NCBI RefSeq assembly: GCF_025200715.1
Contig: NZ_CP104143.1
Location: 1,426,001 to 1,490,000, forward strand
DNA length: 64,000 bases
Source: Rhizobium sullae
GTDB taxonomy: Bacteria; Pseudomonadota; Alphaproteobacteria; Rhizobiales; Rhizobiaceae
Direction: 5' to 3'
The position numbers were made by a program, and so were the translations under genes. Position 1 is the first letter of the stretch, and each line of letters opens with the position of its first letter. The notes under the pieces are model-generated. The model was not told the origin of the DNA. It made no database searches and saw only the letters and a program-made list of their open reading frames with translations. Of this stretch, positions 1 to 8,417 are shown piece after piece.

Positions 1-411
1 CTCGGATGGTCGATGAAGGCGCGGACGCGAGTGGGCATGGGGCTTGCCGGAATACTGGTCCTGCCCGCTCTGGCGCTGCTCTGGGCACTTTGGAGCAAAT
101 TCAATAATCCGATTCCGCCGGAGCCATCTACGCTCTGGCTGACGGGGGCGGTCGGTCTGATCGTTAACTGGAGTTGCGCTTTCCTGCTGGGACGGTTCCA
201 CAGCGTCAGCCTCGCCCGGGCCGCCCTTCTTTTCGCCCGCGCCGATGCCGTCGCCAATGTGGCGATCTTTCTGACCGGCCTCGTCACCGCCTACGTTTGG
301 CAATCTGTCTGGCCTGACGTGATCGTCGGCCTTGCCATAGCCGTTATGAATGTCGATGCCGGGCGTGCGGTTTGGAGAGCCGCACACGAAGAACACAAGG
401 CTGCAGTTTAG
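1..411 (+). CDS. CDF-type cation efflux transporter, C-terminal part (cut by window edge)
   Basis: The reading frame is open from the first base, so the gene starts outside the window. The visible 136 or so residues contain three hydrophobic segments, and the end (DVIVGLAIAVMNVDAG, then a short Arg/Glu/His-rich tail) resembles the last membrane helices of short cation diffusion facilitator proteins without the cytoplasmic domain. Such proteins export divalent metals from the cytoplasm in exchange for protons. An ATG at base 13 exists but lies inside the membrane domain and is unlikely to be the start. The family call rests on the C-terminal part only. Confidence 0.6.
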   Translation, partial: LGWSMKARTRVGMGLAGILVLPALALLWALWSKFNNPIPPEPSTLWLTGAVGLIVNWSCAFLLGRFHSVSLARAALLFARADAVANVAIFLTGLVTAYVWQSVWPDVIVGLAIAVMNVDAGRAVWRAAHEEHKAAV

Positions 412-543
412 AACCTGTCATGTCGGATGAAGAGCTCATTGCGCCTACCGCGGCGCCTTAACGCGCTCACGATGCCGCACCTCGTCGGTTAAAGATGTCT
501 GCGAATCATTCGCAAAGCCGGATGCCTGCTTCGTTGTCTATCT

Positions 544-1290
544 TCAAACCGCTTTACTTTCGCGGAAGTTGCCGCGTTTCTTGAGGATTCTGATTACGCC
601 GGCCATCAGCCCGATAAGCGCGATCAAAGCGGCGAGCAGCAACAGGTATGACCGGTTCGCGGTCGGTTCCGGGACGGCGAGGTGTTCATAGATATCCACC
701 GACAGCAACGCGATCACGGTGGCCGAAATCGTCGAATAATCCTTGCCGATCACCCGCTTCAGGTTGAATGCCATCCCTTCGGTGGCTTCGGCGAATTTGC
801 GGAAGCGCGGTATCCAGCGCGGCACATCGGCGCAATAGACCCGGTATCCTTCGCCGAACTTGCCCTCGAGGTAATCTTCCTCCGCATAGATGATGCACTG
901 GTACATGAACAGGAATGACGCGATGCCGGTTGTGACCACCTGCGGATCGCCGTGCATCAGGAAAACGGCCGCGTAGATGAGCAGATTGCCAACGTACAAG
1001 GGGTTTCGGCAGATTCCGAACATACCCTCGGTCACGAGGTTTTTGGCGTAGACTTTCTTGTTCAGGCCGCCGCGTTGAATATAAGCATAGCCAATGACGG
1101 TGGCACGGAGGGCCAAACCGGAAAGCGCAACGAGCACGGCGACGACGTCCTTGACGCGCGCCAGCGTCGTGCTGCCCAGTGTCTCACTCGGCGGCGGCGC
1201 AACGAGGAACAGCAAGAGAATTATGATCGGAAAAGCCTGGTTTCGGTGTCGGAACAGAAAGTTCCCGATGCGGATCATCGACGATTTCAT
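544..1290 (-). CDS. Membrane isoprenylcysteine carboxyl methyltransferase (ICMT/PEMT)-like protein
   Basis: A 248-residue membrane protein. It carries the signature of the ICMT/phospholipid methyltransferase family: RNPLYVGN near residue 95 and, about 50 residues later, an AEEDYLEGKFGEGYRVY segment followed by a conserved proline, which together form the SAM-binding C-terminal part. After this core comes an extra tail with two more predicted membrane helices. I chose the ATG at 1290 because AAGG sits 7 bases upstream; an upstream GTG at 1350 would run into the preceding gene. It lies 23 bases after a CmoA-like gene on the same strand, so the two are probably co-transcribed. The substrate is unknown. 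Confidence 0.7.
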   Translation of the reverse strand: MKSSMIRIGNFLFRHRNQAFPIIILLLFLVAPPPSETLGSTTLARVKDVVAVLVALSGLALRATVIGYAYIQRGGLNKKVYAKNLVTEGMFGICRNPLYVGNLLIYAAVFLMHGDPQVVTTGIASFLFMYQCIIYAEEDYLEGKFGEGYRVYCADVPRWIPRFRKFAEATEGMAFNLKRVIGKDYSTISATVIALLSVDIYEHLAVPEPTANRSYLLLLAALIALIGLMAGVIRILKKRGNFRESKAV

Positions 1291-1313
1291 GTAGGTGCCT
1301 TGCTCTTCCGCTC

Positions 1314-2090
1314 TTACTTGACCGCAACGATCCCGCAGAAATTGTACCAACGGAAGAAAACCTCGACATGCCGGAAGCCTGTTTCCTTCAGAAGCAAGAC
1401 GTTCTCTTCGAGGCGATAGGGGATTAGTACGTTTTCCAGCGCCTCACGTTTTTTGGCGATTTCAATATCCGAATAACCATTCCGCCGCTTGAAATCGTAG
1501 TAATGCTGGATGAACAGACGATTGAAGGTCGTATCCTCGCTGGTCAGTTTCTCGATCAGCAGCAGGCAGCCTTGCTCGTTCAAACCTGAATAGATCATCT
1601 TCATCACCCGTTCCCGGTAAAGCGGACGGATGAATTGCAGGGTCAGCAGCATTGTGACGACGCTGGCGTTCTCCATGTAAAGCCCCTCGTGAAGATCGGC
1701 GGTAACGAGATCGATCGGCCGCTGCGCGCTCTTGCACGCGACCTTCTGGCGGGCTTTTTCCAGCATGTCCGGCGCGTTGTCGATGCCGATGAACTTCACC
1801 CTCGGATCCAGGATGGGATCGAGCGTCAGCAATGTGGTCGCGGTCGAGCAGCCGATGTCGTAGAGATTGGTGTTGGGCCTGGCAAAATCCTGGGCCAGCT
1901 CGCACACCATGCGCTGCATTTCTTCATAATGCGGCACGGAGCGGCTGACCATGTCGTCGAACACGTCGGCGACCTTGGCATTGAAGGCAAAATCTCCGAC
2001 GGGCTGGTCGTGCTCACTGAAGACCTCGTCCCTTTTCTCGGACTGCAGGATTTGGTGGGTCTGAAACAGGCTCACGGCACGCTTGGCCAT
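1314..2090 (-). CDS. CmoA-like carboxy-S-adenosylmethionine synthase
   Basis: A 258-residue class I SAM-dependent enzyme. The whole length matches what I remember of CmoA, which converts SAM and prephenate to carboxy-[23 protein letters not shown] near residue 36, the SAM loop LYDIGCSTA at 76-84, FIGIDNAP at 100, LQFIRP at 151 and [18 protein letters not shown] at 199-216. The arginine in IAKKRE (R215) aligns with the E. coli residue (R199) that binds the added carboxylate. In gammaproteobacteria the partner gene is cmoB (tRNA U34 carboxymethyltransferase); here the next gene is a membrane methyltransferase and no cmoB is in the window. The family is clear; the carboxy-SAM product is inferred. 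Confidence 0.8.
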   Translation of the reverse strand: MAKRAVSLFQTHQILQSEKRDEVFSEHDQPVGDFAFNAKVADVFDDMVSRSVPHYEEMQRMVCELAQDFARPNTNLYDIGCSTATTLLTLDPILDPRVKFIGIDNAPDMLEKARQKVACKSAQRPIDLVTADLHEGLYMENASVVTMLLTLQFIRPLYRERVMKMIYSGLNEQGCLLLIEKLTSEDTTFNRLFIQHYYDFKRRNGYSDIEIAKKREALENVLIPYRLEENVLLLKETGFRHVEVFFRWYNFCGIVAVK

Positions 2091-2303
2091 TCAACGGCTC
2101 CCTGGCTGGCATCGTGGTTTCGCGAGGGTGGGAGGTGGTTTCCAGTCAGGACGCGACAGACGCCTGTGCCGCTAACACGCTTCACCCCGCTCGCGTGACA
2201 ATGCATCCGAAGCTGACAGCAACCTGAAAAGCAGCGAAATTTCCGAATTCCGGAATCGCGGCATTAGTCTATGGTGGCGCGTTCAGGGCGAAGGGAGCAT
2301 GGT

Positions 2304-2963
2304 TTGCGTATTCTTCTAGTCGAGGATGACGGCACGATCGGCGAGGCGGTGCGCGACCACGTCGCCGCGTCTTCGCACGCGGTCGACTGGGTGCGGACGA
2401 TCGCCGATGCCGCTGCGGTCAGGGAGGCCGTCGAATACGGCCTGATCCTTCTCGACCTACAATTGCCGGACGGCAGCGGCATCGACTTTCTGAAATATAT
2501 GCGCCGGCTCGAGGATACGACGCCGGTGATCATTCTCACGGCCCGGGACCAGATCTCCGACCGGATCGAGGGGCTCAACGGCGGCGCCGACGACTATCTG
2601 GTAAAGCCCTTCAACCTTGATGAACTGGAAGCCCGCATCATGGCGGTGTCGCGCCGCTATCGCGACACGCCGCATCTGTTGCTTCGTTTCGCCAACATCG
2701 AGATCGACCGGCCGAACCGTGAGCTTGCCGTTTCCGGCGAGAAGGTCATGCTGACGAGCCGGGAGTGGGCGATCCTCGACATTCTGGCGGCCCGGCCCGG
2801 AGCGGTTGTCGCAAAAGACCGGATCGAAGACGCTCTCTACGCCTTTGGGCAGGAAATCGAAAGCAATACAGTCGAGGTCTACGTCAGCCGCCTGCGCAAG
2901 AAGCTCGGCAAGGACCGGATCAGGACGCAGCGCGGCCTCGGCTATAGTTTGGAAGACAGATGA
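2304..2963 (+). CDS. OmpR-family response regulator
   Basis: A 219-residue two-component regulator with an N-terminal receiver domain (phospho-acceptor Asp about residue 51 in LILLDLQLPDG, Lys in DDYLVKPF about 100) and a C-terminal winged helix (TSREWAILDIL, then NTVEVYVSRLRKKLG). The likely start is TTG at 2304, which gives the usual MRILLVEDD beginning and has GAAGGGAG six bases upstream; the ATG at 2271 would add 11 residues with no ribosome site. Its stop overlaps the kinase start by four bases (ATGA), so the pair is translationally coupled. The kinase type suggests sensing at the cell envelope, but targets cannot be read from sequence. Confidence 0.88.
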   Translation: MRILLVEDDGTIGEAVRDHVAASSHAVDWVRTIADAAAVREAVEYGLILLDLQLPDGSGIDFLKYMRRLEDTTPVIILTARDQISDRIEGLNGGADDYLVKPFNLDELEARIMAVSRRYRDTPHLLLRFANIEIDRPNRELAVSGEKVMLTSREWAILDILAARPGAVVAKDRIEDALYAFGQEIESNTVEVYVSRLRKKLGKDRIRTQRGLGYSLEDR

Positions 2964-4315
2964 AGCGCGAACCGAGCCTCATCCGCCCGCTGATCCTTGG
3001 TATCACCGGCGTTGTCATCATCTTCTGGCTCATCGCCGTCGTGCTCAGCATCCAGGTCATGCGCCATGAGTTCGACGAGATCTTCGACAGCGCGCTGCAG
3101 GAAACGGCGCAAAGGCTTTCCGCACTCATCGTCGACGATGTCCGCCATGTTGACGGTGCCGATCCCGAAGACACCGAAAGGCCGGTCCCTCGCCGTTCGC
3201 GGGAATATCTGACCTATCAGCTGCGCGATGCCGAAGGTGGCTTGGTGCTGCGCTCGGCGGATGCATCCGCCGAACCGTTCGATGCCCCGCTCGCGAACGG
3301 TTTCCACGACACGGACAGATACCGGATCTATACCGCGAGAGCCGGCGATGGCCTTTCCTTTCTGCAAGTTGCCGACCGATTGGACGAGCGCCGCGAGGCC
3401 GTGCGCGAAAGTGCCCTTATCCTGCTCGTTCCGCTCCTGGTCCTGGCTCCGGCCTGCGTGCTGGCCGTCTGGCTGATCGTCCGGCGGGCGATGCGACCGA
3501 TCGATACGCTGAGGCAGGAGATTGCGACCAAGGACGGTGGCAACATAGCGCCCGTCGATGCGGGCCATTTGCCAAGGGAGCTGCTGCCGATCGCGCGCTC
3601 GATAAATCTGCTGCTCGAAAGGCTCGGATCCGCGCTCGACGCCGAACGGGAATTCACCGCTAACAGTGCGCATGAACTGAGGACGCCGATAGCCGGGGCA
3701 CTCGCCCAGACCCAGCGGTTGATCATCGAGCTCGAGGATGGACCCGCGCGCCGGCGCGCTCGCCAGATCGAGGCCTCACTCGTCGGGCTCGGCCGGCTGG
3801 CCGAGAAATTACTGCAGCTTTCGCGCGCCGAGGCCGGGATCGGCGGGAGCGACAAGTCGGCCGATCTTCGCAAGGTGCTCGACCTGATCGTCGACGATTT
3901 TCGGCGGGACAGCCAAAGCGCCGATCGCTTGCGCTATCAGGTGGCGCCCGGCGCCACACTCGTTCGCAACGCCGACGTCGATGGATTTGGCATCGTAATG
4001 CGCAATCTCATCGAAAATGCGCTTATTCACGGGGATTCAGCCGTTCCGGTGACGATCAGCCTGGAGCGAAACGGCATTGTCCGGATCGTGAACGGCGGGG
4101 CTCCCTTGTCGGAGACGGAACTGCAGGGCATCAAGAAGCGCTTCCGCCGTGGAAAGACCAATACCGCCGGCTCCGGTGTCGGCCTGGCTATTGTCGAGAG
4201 CATTGCCGTGCAGATGGGAGGGGAACTGGAGCTATTTTCCCCTCCGCTCGAAGCTAGCTCCGGGTTCGAAGCCCGTTTAACGATCCCAGACCGTGACCAG
4301 AACCAGTATGCCTAA
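2960..4315 (+). CDS. Membrane sensor histidine kinase, partner of the upstream OmpR regulator
   Basis: A 451-residue kinase. A membrane helix at about residues 9-31, a periplasmic region of about 120 residues, and a second helix at 150-174 are followed by a HAMP-like linker, the dimerisation/phosphorylation helix (NSAHELRTPIAG, His 238) and a C-terminal ATPase domain ending with GSGVGLAIVESIAVQMGG. This is the QseC/TctE-type layout. The gene overlaps the response regulator by four bases, so the two form an operon. The periplasmic domain is acidic and has no motif I recognise, so the signal is unknown. Confidence 0.87.
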   Translation: MKREPSLIRPLILGITGVVIIFWLIAVVLSIQVMRHEFDEIFDSALQETAQRLSALIVDDVRHVDGADPEDTERPVPRRSREYLTYQLRDAEGGLVLRSADASAEPFDAPLANGFHDTDRYRIYTARAGDGLSFLQVADRLDERREAVRESALILLVPLLVLAPACVLAVWLIVRRAMRPIDTLRQEIATKDGGNIAPVDAGHLPRELLPIARSINLLLERLGSALDAEREFTANSAHELRTPIAGALAQTQRLIIELEDGPARRRARQIEASLVGLGRLAEKLLQLSRAEAGIGGSDKSADLRKVLDLIVDDFRRDSQSADRLRYQVAPGATLVRNADVDGFGIVMRNLIENALIHGDSAVPVTISLERNGIVRIVNGGAPLSETELQGIKKRFRRGKTNTAGSGVGLAIVESIAVQMGGELELFSPPLEASSGFEARLTIPDRDQNQYA

Positions 4316-4370
4316 TAGCGGTTTTCCCAGGCGAATGTTCGTCCGATCCTAGAGACGATGCTCAACCGCT

Positions 4371-4778
4371 CTACCGGTCGAATTCAAGGATAGATCTTGT
4401 CGAGGAATCACGGCTGCAGCCATTCGCAGTCGACTGCCGGGCAACGTCGCTGAAGTAAACAGAGGGGGCGGGTGTCACGCCGCCGATCGCGAAATCCTCC
4501 GGTTCTTTGCCGCGCACCACCGGCGCGACGAAGAGATCCTGCAAATAGCAGGAATCGCTGAGGCTCCAGGTCGAGCGGTGGAAGATATAGTGCACGAAAC
4601 CCACAGCCTCACCGCCAGCAAAGGCCAGCGCGCCGTGCACCGGTTCGGCTTCATCCAGGAGGCGGGTCCAGGTGCGAGCATGGACCCTGGCATCCAGTGT
4701 GCTACCGTCGAAGTCGAGATATTGTGCCCACAGCGAACGCCATTGCGCGTGCTCATCGTCCTACAGCATGCGAATCAT
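4371..4778 (-). pseudogene. Broken GNAT-type acetyltransferase gene
   Basis: From an ATG at 4778 the frame reads MIRML, then a TAG stop at 4761-4763, and continues in the same frame with DDEHAQWRSLWAQYLDFDG, EPVHGALAFAGGEAVGFVHY and SDSCYLQDLFVAPVVRGK. The last stretch is the core of a GNAT N-acetyltransferase up to the start of the acetyl-CoA loop. After GK at about 4506 the family similarity stops and the frame runs on as unrelated sequence to 4371. The gene therefore has an in-frame stop near its start and has lost its C-terminal third. The GNAT identity is from recognisable sequence; the loss of function is inferred from both lesions. Confidence 0.65.
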
Positions 4779-4853
4779 TGCGTTTCTTATTCCCTCAAGC
4801 GACAGATCCGGTCGCATGCCAGCACGGCGCAAGCAAACCCTCGACCAGCCGAT

Positions 4854-6389
4854 TCAAGCAAAGCTCTTCCGCTTGCGGGACACTGCCTGCGCTTCCTCGA
4901 CGGCGGGCAGGCTCTGCAGCACGCGTTTGGCGGGCAGGATGGCAATCACTTCGGTGCCTTCGCGCAGCTTGGATTTCAGGACGAACTGGCCGTCGTGCTT
5001 GGCAAGGATTGCCTGGACGATCGGCAGGCCGAGGCCGGTGCCCTGTTCGGCGCTCTTGATGGCGATAGAGCCCTGGCCGAAGGCGGAGAGTACGACGGGG
5101 ATTTCATCCTCGGGGATGCCAGGGCCGTTGTCCTTGATCGAGATGTACTGGCCGCCGCCTGCCGTCCAGCCGACCTTGACGTGGATTTCGCCGCTTTGCG
5201 GCGTGAACTTCACGGCGTTCGACAGCAGGTTCAGCACCACCTGCCGCAATGACTTCTCGTCGGCCCAGACCGACGGCAGCTCCGGTTCGAACTGCTGGGT
5301 GATGGAAATGTTCTTGCCCCTGGCGCGCAGCTGCACCATGCCAATGCAATCTTCCGCGATATCGAGGAGCGAGATCGCTTCTTCGATGAGTTCGTATTTC
5401 CCAGCCTCGATGCGCGAAAGGTCCAGGATCTCGTTGATGAGGTTCAACAGGTGCTGGCCGGAGCGGTGGATGTCGTTCGTGTATTCCTTGTAGGTCGGGT
5501 TGTTCAGCGGGCCCATGACCTCGGCCGACATTACCTCGGAAAAGCCGAGGATGGCGTTCAGCGGCGTGCGCAATTCATGCGACATGGAGGCCAGGAAGCG
5601 CGACTTGGCAAGGTTTGCCTCTTCCGCCCGCCGGCGCGCTTCGTCTGACATGGACTTGGCGACTTCGAGCTCGGCGATCAGGTCATCCTTTTCCGACTGG
5701 AAGGAGAGGATCTTGAGGTTTTGCTGGAAGAGCCGGTCGCTGATGTAGTTGAAGAAGATGACGGTCGTCGTGAAAATGGCTGCGAGGCTCAGCTCGAGCA
5801 GGTCGCGCGAGATGCCGGCCTTTGCGGCGAGCGCCACGACGGAGGGTGCGAAGGCAACGAGCACGGCGGGCGTCAGCATGAAATTCGACATGGCGGTGAC
5901 GGAAAGGGCGATCAGCAGCGTTGCGCCCTTATACAGGATGAAGCCGGAAGGATCGCAGGCGTTGCACTCCTGGAGCGCGAAGACGGCCCAGCAACTGCCG
6001 ATCATCAACTGGCCGAAAAGCAGGACACGGCGCCATTTGCGCGCCGCTTCCGGAGATATCTCTTTCTTGCGGGCGCGGCGCACGAGATAGATGTTTGCCG
6101 CATAGGCCGTCAGCGTCAGCACGGCCCAGAGGAAGGTCTGCGTATTGCCGGTGAAATAGATGCCGAGCGCGGCAGTGGTGATGACGAAGAGCGGCATGAT
6201 CGACGCGCCCTGAAGGAAGGCGCTCATATACATCCTGAGCGCGTCCCGATCGAAGGCGGCGGCGGAGGAATGGCCGGATTGCAGACGCTCGCGCGTCCGC
6301 CGCACAGCCCGGGAGACAGGCTTGTTGCGGTGACTGCGGGATTTGTCGACGATAATCTTATCGGTCGATGTGCTAACGCCGGTACTCAT
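4854..6389 (-). CDS. Membrane histidine kinase of the PdhS/DivJ/PleC type
   Basis: A 511-residue protein. Six or seven membrane helices fall between residues 52 and 216, followed by a short coiled coil (about 228-262), a HisKA domain with SHELRTPLNAILGFSEVM (His 271) and a HATPase domain with DNGPGIPEDEI and GTGLGLPIVQAIL. The phosphorylation helix and the following HRSGQHLLNLINEILDLSRI are typical of kinases acting on DivK and the CtrA cell-cycle pathway in alphaproteobacteria, and the N-terminal membrane domain resembles DivJ rather than a PAS-domain sensor. I took ATG 6389; the open frame runs further upstream but there lies opposite the nuclease gene. Specific identity as DivJ is not proven. 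Confidence 0.8.
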   Translation of the reverse strand: MSTGVSTSTDKIIVDKSRSHRNKPVSRAVRRTRERLQSGHSSAAAFDRDALRMYMSAFLQGASIMPLFVITTAALGIYFTGNTQTFLWAVLTLTAYAANIYLVRRARKKEISPEAARKWRRVLLFGQLMIGSCWAVFALQECNACDPSGFILYKGATLLIALSVTAMSNFMLTPAVLVAFAPSVVALAAKAGISRDLLELSLAAIFTTTVIFFNYISDRLFQQNLKILSFQSEKDDLIAELEVAKSMSDEARRRAEEANLAKSRFLASMSHELRTPLNAILGFSEVMSAEVMGPLNNPTYKEYTNDIHRSGQHLLNLINEILDLSRIEAGKYELIEEAISLLDIAEDCIGMVQLRARGKNISITQQFEPELPSVWADEKSLRQVVLNLLSNAVKFTPQSGEIHVKVGWTAGGGQYISIKDNGPGIPEDEIPVVLSAFGQGSIAIKSAEQGTGLGLPIVQAILAKHDGQFVLKSKLREGTEVIAILPAKRVLQSLPAVEEAQAVSRKRKSFA

Positions 6390-6494
6390 GTGCACAATGA
6401 TGCTTGATCCGCGGATGGTTCCACCGTAACCCGCAATTCTTAAGAAGTTGTTTGCCATTTTTGCCAAGGGTTTGTTTTTCAAGGAGGCGAAAGC

Positions 6495-7049
6495 GTGGCG
6501 CGTGGTTTCAGAACGATACGCGACGGTGTCACCGCTTTCGCAATGCTCGCCCTGATCTGGCTGATCGCCGCAAAGCTCAACGACGCACCCGATACCGTGC
6601 ACGCCGGGCAGTTTCATGCGGCAGACGGCGATAGCCTGACGCTCGGAGCCGAGCGCATGCGGCTGAGGGGCATCGATGCGCCGGAACTCAACCAGAGCTG
6701 TGAGCGCGGCGGAACACGCTGGGCCTGCGGCTGGGAGGCAAGAGAGACGTTGCAGCGGCTGGTGGCCGGAAGCGATACTCGATGCGGCGGCGGCGAACGG
6801 GACCAGTATGACCGGCTGCTTGTCGTCTGCCGGAGCGGCGGCATCGATCTCAATGCAGAGATGGTCGCCAGAGGCATGGCAGTCTCCTATGGGAACTACG
6901 AGCGGGAAGAGGAGCGGGCGCGCGTGGAAAAGGCAGGTCTCTGGGCGGGGACATTCGAGCGGCCGCGCGACGTGCGCGACCATGAGCGCGAGCGCTCTGG
7001 CTTCGAGGATGTGAGGCGCCTCATCGGGCAGGTGACGGGATGGGAGTGA
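6495..7049 (+). CDS. Thermonuclease (SNase-like) family protein, probably exported or membrane anchored
   Basis: A 184-residue protein starting at GTG with a strong AAGGAGG site upstream. Residues 8-26 form a hydrophobic signal or anchor. The rest is an SNase-fold domain: DGDSLTLGAERMRLRGIDAPEL (Asp and Arg of the active site), a cysteine pair around CERGGTRWACG, DQYDRLLVVC and GMAVSY. The family hydrolyses DNA or RNA phosphodiester bonds with calcium. Its 3' end overlaps the uracil-DNA glycosylase gene by 10 bases, so both are probably translated from one message; whether they cooperate is not shown. Confidence 0.82.
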   Translation: MARGFRTIRDGVTAFAMLALIWLIAAKLNDAPDTVHAGQFHAADGDSLTLGAERMRLRGIDAPELNQSCERGGTRWACGWEARETLQRLVAGSDTRCGGGERDQYDRLLVVCRSGGIDLNAEMVARGMAVSYGNYEREEERARVEKAGLWAGTFERPRDVRDHERERSGFEDVRRLIGQVTGWE

Positions 7050-7675
7050 CGGGCAACATGATCCTTGCGGATCTGCATGGCGAAATCGCGCGCTGTCGCG
7101 TCTGCCGTGACACGCCGCTGCGGGCCGACGATCCGCTGCCGCACGAGCCGCGCCCGATCGTCGTGATGTCGTCTGTTGCGCGCATATTGATTGCGGGCCA
7201 GGCGCCGGGGCTCAGGGTGCATGAAAGCGGCATTCCCTTCAACGATGCCTCCGGCGACCGTTTGCGCGGTTGGCTGCAAGTGGACCGCGAGACATTCTAC
7301 GACCCGGACCGGTTCGCGATCGTACCGATGGGCTTCTGCTTTCCGGGCTACGGCGCCAAGGGCAGCGATTTGCCGCCGCGGCGGGAATGCGCGCCGCTGT
7401 GGCGCCAGAAGGTGATCGACCGGATGCCGCAGATCGAGCTGGTGCTGACCGTCGGGCAATATGCGCAGGCATGGCACATGGGCGGCTTGCGCCAGCCGAA
7501 CATGACCGAAACGGTGAAGGCGTGGCGCGAGACGCTGTTTTCAAACCTAAGCCCGGCGGTGTTGCCGCTGCCACATCCGAGCTGGCGCAACAGCGGCTGG
7601 CTGAAGCGCAATCCCTGGTTCGAAGAGGAACTGCTTCCTGTACTGCGCAATAGGGTAAAATTGCTCATATCCTGA
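7040..7675 (+). CDS. Uracil-DNA glycosylase superfamily protein
   Basis: A 211-residue protein. The uracil-DNA glycosylase fold is shown by the substrate-pocket motif GQAPGLRVHESGIPFNDASG at about 55-74 and the C-terminal loop LPHPSWRNSGW near 175, which carries the DNA-intercalating His. One cysteine pair (CRVC) lies near the N-terminus, but the four-cysteine iron-sulfur pattern of family 4 enzymes is incomplete, so the subfamily is uncertain. Enzymes of this fold remove uracil or related bases from DNA to begin base-excision repair. It overlaps the upstream nuclease gene by 10 bases. Confidence 0.75.
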   Translation: MGVTGNMILADLHGEIARCRVCRDTPLRADDPLPHEPRPIVVMSSVARILIAGQAPGLRVHESGIPFNDASGDRLRGWLQVDRETFYDPDRFAIVPMGFCFPGYGAKGSDLPPRRECAPLWRQKVIDRMPQIELVLTVGQYAQAWHMGGLRQPNMTETVKAWRETLFSNLSPAVLPLPHPSWRNSGWLKRNPWFEEELLPVLRNRVKLLIS

Positions 7676-7743
7676 AACAAAATTCTTTTCGCGCGCCGGA
7701 ATCGCGTTATATAGAGAAAATAATTCGAACAGGGCTTTCGCAT

Positions 7744-8232
7744 ATGGACCGTCTCGACCGCAAGATACTGCGCCTTTTGCAAGAAGATTCGACTTTGGCT
7801 GTGGCCGATCTCGCCAAGAAGGTGGGGCTTTCGACAACGCCCTGCTGGCGCCGTATCCAGAAGATGGAAGAGGACGGCGTGATCAAGCGCCGCGTCGCCA
7901 TTCTCGACCCCGAGAAGGTCAACACCAAGGTCACGGTTTTCGTCTCGATCCGCACGGCGACGCATTCGATCGAGTGGTTGAGGCGCTTTTCAGAAGTCGT
8001 CTCCGACTTTCCGGAAGTGGTCGAATTCTACCGCATGAGCGGCGACGTCGATTACCTGCTGCGCGTGGTCGTGCCGGATATCGCCGCCTATGACGCCTTC
8101 TACAAGCGGCTGATCGCCAAGATCGAAATCCGCGACGTCTCCTCTGCTTTCGCGATGGAGCAGATCAAGTATTCGACGCAACTGCCGCTCGACTACATGA
8201 TGCTCGACAATGCGAAGTCCAGCGATGATTGA
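7744..8232 (+). CDS. Lrp/AsnC-family transcriptional regulator
   Basis: A 162-residue protein. An N-terminal helix-turn-helix (LDRKILRLLQEDSTLAVADL, then VGLSTTPCWRRIQKMEEDGVI) is followed by a C-terminal RAM ligand-binding domain (VTVFVSIRT, SGDVDYLLRVVVPDIAAYDAF). Such proteins form octamers and sense amino acids. It is a single gene with its own upstream region; the first base of the start codon is within 70 bases of the previous stop. The ribosome site is weak. The regulated genes cannot be told from the neighbours. Confidence 0.9.
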   Translation: MDRLDRKILRLLQEDSTLAVADLAKKVGLSTTPCWRRIQKMEEDGVIKRRVAILDPEKVNTKVTVFVSIRTATHSIEWLRRFSEVVSDFPEVVEFYRMSGDVDYLLRVVVPDIAAYDAFYKRLIAKIEIRDVSSAFAMEQIKYSTQLPLDYMMLDNAKSSDD

Positions 8233-8279
8233 GTCGAGGTAGCAGCACAAGCGACGTTCGCTGTTTGCGCTGCCGAATC

Positions 8280-8333
8280 CCCATCGCCCTTATTCCTGCC
8301 CCCGTCACAGGAATGAGGAGATGGGGGCGATGA
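8280..8333. repeat. Nested palindromic intergenic element
   Basis: An outer inverted pair, CATCGCCC (8282-8289) with GGGCGATG (8325-8332), encloses an inner pair, ATTCCTG (8292-8298) with CAGGAAT (8308-8314). It lies between the end of the Lrp gene and the end of the convergent AlkD-like gene, where it could act as a bidirectional transcription barrier. From memory, the inner ATTCCTG...CAGGAAT core resembles a hairpin common in rhizobial intergenic DNA, but copy number was not measured. Confidence 0.55.
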
Positions 8334-8417
8334 CGGCTCAAAACAGCAACGTTGGAGGATCGGTAACGCGAGACAGGAACCCTGCCTGCTGCTCATGCCC
8401 GGACGAGGCCCGAACTC

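Noticed and set aside
4260..4290. A CGGGTTCGAAGCCCG motif resembling a tRNA T-arm
   Set aside because: It lies inside the kinase coding sequence in frame and no acceptor or anticodon arms surround it.
4475..4756. A second minus-strand frame across the GNAT remnant
   Set aside because: It is a different frame from the recognisable acetyltransferase sequence and shows no family motif.
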